Assembly (NCBI RefSeq): GCF_001634365.1
Contig: NZ_CP014578.1
Span: forward strand, 2,852,001-2,916,000
From: Paraburkholderia phytofirmans OLGA172
GTDB taxonomy: Bacteria > Pseudomonadota > Gammaproteobacteria > Burkholderiales > Burkholderiaceae
DNA: 64,000 nucleotides
Reading direction: 5' to 3'
The notes under the pieces were generated by a model. That model was not told the DNA's origin. It ran no database searches and saw only the letters and a program-made list of their open reading frames with translations. The translations under genes were made by a program, and so were the position numbers. Numbering within the stretch: position 1 is the stretch's first letter; every line of letters begins with the position of its first letter. This document shows, piece by piece, positions 57,577-64,000 of this stretch.

Positions 57577-60156
57577 ATGAGTAGTGTTCCAGCCCTCGCC
57601 CAATCCCACGCCACGTCGCTCAAGGCAGACTATAAAGTGGCCAAAGCCCAGTTGCTGGAACGTTTCAAGACCGCCTCCAACGTCGACTCGCTGATGGGCG
57701 CGCTCGCGCGCGCCACGGACGAGTCGCTGCGCGCCGCCTGGAACACGTGTGAGCTGCCGCCCGAACTAGCCCTGCTGGCCGTCGGCGGTTATGGGCGGGG
57801 CGAACTCTCGCCGCATTCCGACATCGACATTCTGGTTCTGCTACCCGACGCGCCGATCAAGCATCTCGAAGCGCGCATCGAACGCTTTATCAGCCTCGCG
57901 TGGGATTTGGGGCTCGAACTCGGCAGCAGCGTGCGCAGCGTGTCGCAATGCCTCGAAGAAGCCGCTAACGACGTCACCGTGCGCACCTCGCTGCTCGAAG
58001 CGCGGCGCATTACAGGCAGCGACCCGCTCGTTGACGACTTTGCGAAGCGCTACCGCGAAGCGCTCGACCCGCGCGCGTTCTTCCAGGCCAAAGTGCTGGA
58101 AATGCGTCAGCGGCACGCCAAGTTTCAGGACACACCGTATTCGCTCGAACCGAACATCAAGGAAAGCCCGGGTGGCCTGCGCGATCTGCAGCTGATTCTG
58201 TGGATTACGCAGGCGGCCGGTTTCGGCAGCAGCTGGCGCGAGCTCGAAGCACGCGGCCTGATCACCGAGCGTGAAGCACGCGAATTGGGCCGCAACGAAG
58301 GCTTCCTGAAAACGCTGCGTGCCCGGCTGCATGTGATCGCCGGCCGCCGCCAGGACATTCTGGTGTTCGACCTGCAAACGCCGGTTGCCGAAAGCTTCGG
58401 CTACCAGCCGACGGCCACCAAGCGCGCCAGCGAACAGCTGATGCGCCGCTATTACTGGTCCGCCAAGGCCGTGACGCAGCTCGCCACCATTCTGATCCAG
58501 AACATCGAGGCGCAGCTTTTCCCCAACACGAGCGGCATCACGCGCGTGCTCTCGGAGCGTTTCGTCGAGAAGCAGGGCATGCTGGAGATCGCCAGCGACG
58601 ACGTATTCCAGCGCGAGCCAAACGCAATCCTTGAAGCTTTTCTGCTTTACGAACAGACACCGGGCGTGAAGGGTTTGTCGGCCCGTACGCTGCGCGCGAT
58701 CTACAACGCCCGCGACGTGATGGATCAGCATTGGCGGCGCGATCCGGAAAACCGGCGCCTGTTCATGGACATCCTGAAGCAGCCGGCCGGCATCACCCAC
58801 GCGCTGCGCCTGATGAACCAGACCAGCGTGCTCGGGCGCTATCTGCTGAACTTCCGGCGCATTGTCGGACAAATGCAGCACGACCTGTATCACGTCTACA
58901 CGGTCGATCAGCACATTCTCATGGTGTTGCGCAATCTGCGCCGCTTCGCGGTCGCCGAGCATGCGCACGAGTATCCGTTCTGCAGCCAGTTGATCGCCAA
59001 TTTCGACCGGCCGTGGGTGTTGTACGTGGCGGCGCTGTTTCACGACATCGCCAAGGGCCGCGGCGGCGACCATTCCACGCTCGGCATGGCCGACGCGCGG
59101 CGCTTCTGCCGTAACCATGATATCGAGGGCGAGGACGGCGAACTGGTCGTCTGGCTGGTCCAGCAGCATCTGACCATGAGCCAGGTCGCGCAGAAACAGG
59201 ACACGAGCGACCCCGAAGTCATCAAGCGGTTTGCCGAACTGGTCGGCAACGAGCGCCGGCTCACCGCGCTTTACCTGCTGACCGTGGCAGACATTCGCGG
59301 CACCAGCCCGAAAGTCTGGAACACCTGGAAAGGCAAGCTGCTCGAGGACCTCTACCGCGCGACCCTGGCGGTGCTCGGCGGCGCACGGCCGGACGCGCAC
59401 TCCGAACTGAAGTCGCGTCAGGAAGAGGCGTTGGCCCTGCTGCGCCTCGAAACCGTGCCGGAAGGCGCGCAGAAGGCGCTATGGGACAAGCTGGACATCG
59501 GCTACTTCCTGCGCCACGACGCGGCGGATATCGCATGGCAGACCCGCGTGCTGTCCCGGCACGTCGAAACCGCAACGCCGATCGTGCGGGCGCGTCCTTC
59601 GCCGATCGGCGAAGCGCTTCAGGTGCTGGTGTATGTGAAAGACCAGCCCGATCTGTTCGCCGGCATTTGTGCGTATTTCGACCGCAATGGCTTGTCAGTG
59701 CTCGATGCGCGGGTCAGCACGACCCGTCATGGCTACGCGCTCGATAATTTCCTCGTCGCGCATACCGAAGAAGACGTGCATTATCGCGATATTGCCAATC
59801 TGGTCGAACAGGAACTGACCGCACGCCTGACCGGTGACGGCACCCTGCTTCCGGGACCGTCGAAAGGCCGTTTGTCACGGCTGTCGCGGACCTTCCCTGT
59901 TACGCCGCGCGTCGATCTTCGGGCCGACGAGCGCGGCCAATATTACATCCTGTCCGTGTCTGCGAACGACCGGCCAGGCCTTCTTTATTCGATCGCGCGC
60001 GTGCTGGCCGAGCACCGGGTCGGCGTCGCGTCGGCGCGGATCAATACGCTCGGCGAACGCGTCGAAGACGTGTTCCTGCTGGATGGACGCGGTCTGTCGG
60101 ACAGCCGCCTGCAAATTCAGGTCGAGACCGAACTGCTGCGCGCGATTGCAGTGTGA
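57577..60156 (+). CDS. glnD: Bifunctional PII uridylyltransferase/uridylyl-removing enzyme
   Basis: An 859-residue nitrogen sensor that modifies PII. The nucleotidyltransferase domain carries [20 protein letters not shown] at the N-terminus, the HD domain carries [20 protein letters not shown], and two ACT domains close the protein ([20 protein letters not shown] and [20 protein letters not shown]). The start chosen lies just after map; an in-frame ATG overlapping map gives only an atypical extension. Confidence 0.98.
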   Translation: MSSVPALAQSHATSLKADYKVAKAQLLERFKTASNVDSLMGALARATDESLRAAWNTCELPPELALLAVGGYGRGELSPHSDIDILVLLPDAPIKHLEARIERFISLAWDLGLELGSSVRSVSQCLEEAANDVTVRTSLLEARRITGSDPLVDDFAKRYREALDPRAFFQAKVLEMRQRHAKFQDTPYSLEPNIKESPGGLRDLQLILWITQAAGFGSSWRELEARGLITEREARELGRNEGFLKTLRARLHVIAGRRQDILVFDLQTPVAESFGYQPTATKRASEQLMRRYYWSAKAVTQLATILIQNIEAQLFPNTSGITRVLSERFVEKQGMLEIASDDVFQREPNAILEAFLLYEQTPGVKGLSARTLRAIYNARDVMDQHWRRDPENRRLFMDILKQPAGITHALRLMNQTSVLGRYLLNFRRIVGQMQHDLYHVYTVDQHILMVLRNLRRFAVAEHAHEYPFCSQLIANFDRPWVLYVAALFHDIAKGRGGDHSTLGMADARRFCRNHDIEGEDGELVVWLVQQHLTMSQVAQKQDTSDPEVIKRFAELVGNERRLTALYLLTVADIRGTSPKVWNTWKGKLLEDLYRATLAVLGGARPDAHSELKSRQEEALALLRLETVPEGAQKALWDKLDIGYFLRHDAADIAWQTRVLSRHVETATPIVRARPSPIGEALQVLVYVKDQPDLFAGICAYFDRNGLSVLDARVSTTRHGYALDNFLVAHTEEDVHYRDIANLVEQELTARLTGDGTLLPGPSKGRLSRLSRTFPVTPRVDLRADERGQYYILSVSANDRPGLLYSIARVLAEHRVGVASARINTLGERVEDVFLLDGRGLSDSRLQIQVETELLRAIAV

Positions 60157-60162
60157 GATTTC

Positions 60163-62109
60163 ATGCGAGTCAAATTAACAGCCAAGCACCCGCGGCCGGC
60201 TTCGTCCGAACGCGCCCCTGTCCGTACCGGAAGCACCTCGGCGCGTAAGCCGACGCGTCCGGCCGGGCCGAAGCCGTCCCCGTCGACGGCGGGTTTTAGC
60301 GGGGCGCGGGGTGAAGGCGCTGGCGCAGCGGGTGGCGGCAAGCGGCCGGCTGGCGCAGGTAAGCCGGCAGGCGCCGGCGCGCGTGCGCCACGGGCTGAAG
60401 GATCGTTTTCCCGCGAGCGGGATGCGGGTGGTGCGCGCCGGGCACCGTCGGATCGGCCGCCGCGACGCGAAGGGGCAGGCGCCGCGCCGCGCCGCTTGGA
60501 GGGCAGCGGTGATCGTGCACCGCGTCGAGATGACGGCGAGCGCGCACCGCGCCGGTTCGAAGGTGGTAGCGAGCGCAGCGAACGTGCTCCGCGCCGCGCT
60601 GAAGGCGAACGCACTCAAGGTGCACCGCGCCGGTTTGAAGGTGCTGGCGATCGAGGCGAACGTGCCCCGCGTCGCTTTGAAGGCAGTGCGGATCGTGGCG
60701 AGCGCAGCCAGGGCGCGCCGCGCCGCTTCGAAGGCAGCGCAGATCGCAGCGAACGCGCTCCCCGTAGTTTCGAAGGCAGCCGCGCCCCGCGCCGTGACGA
60801 CGGCGAACGCCGCTCGTTCAGTGGTCCGCGTCCGGGCGCAGGCCGTCCGTCGGAGGGCGGACCGCGTGGCGAGCGTCCGGCGCGCGATGCCTCGGATCGG
60901 CCCCGCTTCGGCAGCGACCGTGGCGCCCCGCAGGAGCGCCGTAGCGGCGAGCGCGGACCACGCAGCGACAGCGCGCCGCGCCGTTTTGAAGGCGAGCGTG
61001 GTTCGTCCGAGCGTGGCGAGCGCACTTTCGCGAAGCCCGTCAAAAGCGGCTACGGTGACCGCACGGACCGCCCGGCGCGCGCACCGCGCGACGACCGTGG
61101 CGAGCGAGCACCGGCCAAGCGGGAATTCGGCGATCGTCCGGCGCGCGCCGGTGAACGTAGCGAACGTAATGACCGGGGCGAACGCCCTGCTCGCAGCTTC
61201 GACAAGGCGCTGCCGGCCGCCGGCCGCCGCTTTGGCGATGACACCCGCCCCGCTCGCGCCGACAAGCCGCGCGGCCCGGCGCCAGCAGCCAAAGCCGAAC
61301 GCGACGCCGATGCCGCTCCGCGCACACCCCGCCGCGATTACGAAGATGCGCCGGGCACCCTGCGCCTGTCCAAGCTGATGTCGGAACTCGGCCTGTGCTC
61401 ACGCCGCGAAGCCGACGAGTGGATCGAAAAAGGCTGGGTGCTGGTCGACGGCGAGCGGATCGACACGCTCGGCACCAAGGTTCGCCCCGACCAGCGCATC
61501 GAGATCGACCCCGCCGCCGAAGCCGCGCAAGCGAGCCAGGTAACGGTCCTGATCCACAAGCCGGTGGGACTTGTATCGGGCCAGGCGGAAGACGGCTACC
61601 AGCCGGCGATCACGCTGGTCACGCCGGAAAACCGCTGGGAAGGCGACCATACTGACATCCGCTTCTCGGTCGCGCATCTGCGCCAGCTAGCGCCGGCCGG
61701 GCGCCTCGACATCGATTCGACAGGCTTGCTGGTGCTGACGCAGGACGGCCGCATCGCCAAGCAACTGATCGGCGGCCATTCGGAAATCGACAAGGAGTAT
61801 CTGGTGCGCGTGTCGTTCGGCGAGCACACCACCGACGTCGAAAGCCACTTCCCGCCGGAGAGCCTCGCGCTCTTGTGCCACGGCCTCTCGCTCGACGACG
61901 TGCCGCTGAAACCCGCACAGGTCAACTGGCAAAACGGCGAGCAGTTGCGTTTCGTGCTGCGCGAAGGCAAGAAGCGCCAGATCCGCCGGATGTGCGAACT
62001 GGTCGGCCTCGAAGTGATCGGCCTGAAGCGCGTGCGGATGGGCCAGGTGATGCTGGGCGCGCTGCCGCCGGGCCAATGGCGCTATCTGTCGGCGGACGAG
62101 TCGTTTTGA
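60163..62109 (+). CDS. 23S rRNA pseudouridine synthase (RsuA/RluB/RluF type) with long charged extension
   Basis: A 648-residue protein. About 400 N-terminal residues are low-complexity, built on repeated motifs such as RAPRRFEGSADRSERAP and ERPAR, rich in Arg, Glu, Gly and Ala. The catalytic part is C-terminal: an S4 domain (LRLSKLMSELGLCSRREADE) and the synthase core with catalytic Asp in PAGRLDIDSTGLLVLTQDG and the KKRQIRRMCELVGLEV motif. It begins six bases after glnD. The extension is probably disordered and RNA-binding. Which uridine is modified cannot be told. Confidence 0.92.
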   Translation: MRVKLTAKHPRPASSERAPVRTGSTSARKPTRPAGPKPSPSTAGFSGARGEGAGAAGGGKRPAGAGKPAGAGARAPRAEGSFSRERDAGGARRAPSDRPPRREGAGAAPRRLEGSGDRAPRRDDGERAPRRFEGGSERSERAPRRAEGERTQGAPRRFEGAGDRGERAPRRFEGSADRGERSQGAPRRFEGSADRSERAPRSFEGSRAPRRDDGERRSFSGPRPGAGRPSEGGPRGERPARDASDRPRFGSDRGAPQERRSGERGPRSDSAPRRFEGERGSSERGERTFAKPVKSGYGDRTDRPARAPRDDRGERAPAKREFGDRPARAGERSERNDRGERPARSFDKALPAAGRRFGDDTRPARADKPRGPAPAAKAERDADAAPRTPRRDYEDAPGTLRLSKLMSELGLCSRREADEWIEKGWVLVDGERIDTLGTKVRPDQRIEIDPAAEAAQASQVTVLIHKPVGLVSGQAEDGYQPAITLVTPENRWEGDHTDIRFSVAHLRQLAPAGRLDIDSTGLLVLTQDGRIAKQLIGGHSEIDKEYLVRVSFGEHTTDVESHFPPESLALLCHGLSLDDVPLKPAQVNWQNGEQLRFVLREGKKRQIRRMCELVGLEVIGLKRVRMGQVMLGALPPGQWRYLSADESF

Positions 62110-62174
62110 TGCCGGGAGCCTGACGCCTCAACCAGCGAAAGATTCACGGTGCCTGCGCCGTGAGGTTCGCCCAA

Positions 62175-62204
62175 CAAAAACCCACGCCGAGGCGTGGGTT
62201 TTTT
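62175..62204. terminator. Intrinsic terminator
   Basis: AAAAACCCACGC pairs with GCGTGGGTTTTTT around a four-base loop, between the convergent pseudouridine synthase and def genes. It can act in both directions. Confidence 0.9.
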
Positions 62205-62257
62205 GTTTCCGGCGGCGCGCTAGCGACAATTCGACCGCCACAGGCCAGAATGCAGCT

Positions 62258-64000
<1,743 letters not shown>

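Overview
The window comes from a high-GC betaproteobacterium of the Burkholderiales, most likely Paraburkholderia or a close relative. The reasons are the gene order rpsB-tsf-pyrH-frr-uppS-cdsA-dxr-rseP-bamA-skp-lpxD-fabZ-lpxA-lpxB-rnhB-trmH, the divergent ppsA/ppsR pair, the guaB-membrane protein-guaA cluster, and several copies of the small exported DUF4148 family. No rRNA, tRNA or CRISPR array was recognised.

Left part (1 to about 27.4 kb): accessory DNA. It opens with a TetR regulator and two short-chain dehydrogenases, with two matching operator-like palindromes. A diheme-type membrane anchor protein and a small protein follow. Next come a putative catabolic cluster (cupin, alpha/beta hydrolase, 3-hydroxyacyl-CoA dehydrogenase, AraC regulator) and a membrane-anchored ferredoxin-adenylate cyclase fusion. 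An ECF sigma factor/zinc anti-sigma pair sits beside them. From 12.4 to 21.5 kb there are DUF4148 genes (two intact, three broken), a cupredoxin with a Tat-exported metallophosphoesterase, a CopC-like protein, a DUF1269 protein, and IS4, IS3 and IS91-type elements. An NTF2-like protein with an NCS1 permease, two GNAT acetyltransferases, an IS5 element and an integrase stub lead up to the 3' end of guaA, a known island insertion hotspot.

The strongest unexplained signal is a repeated promoter, GGAATA-N17-GT(C/A)T. It occurs at eight non-coding sites: before the ECF sigma operon, two DUF4148 loci, the metallophosphoesterase-cupredoxin operon, the DUF1269 gene and a 96-residue small protein, and at two sites with no clear nearby start. 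This looks like a local regulon of the ECF sigma factor covering periplasmic copper/redox and small exported proteins. Mobile elements are eroding it: two of its DUF4148 genes carry clean IS insertions whose target duplications can be read, so the original reading frame can be restored for one of them.

Right part (27.46 to 64 kb): core genome. It holds GMP synthesis (guaB, guaA), trans-translation (smpB), rnfH and ratA, an SPFH/NfeD pair, gluconeogenic control (ppsA/ppsR), the lipid A/outer membrane/isoprenoid/phospholipid block, translation factors (rpsB, tsf, frr), pyrH, map, glnD, a pseudouridine synthase with a very long Arg/Glu/Gly-rich N-terminal extension, def and the 3' part of ligA. 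Spacers in this core carry several short tandem repeats that the genes do not explain.
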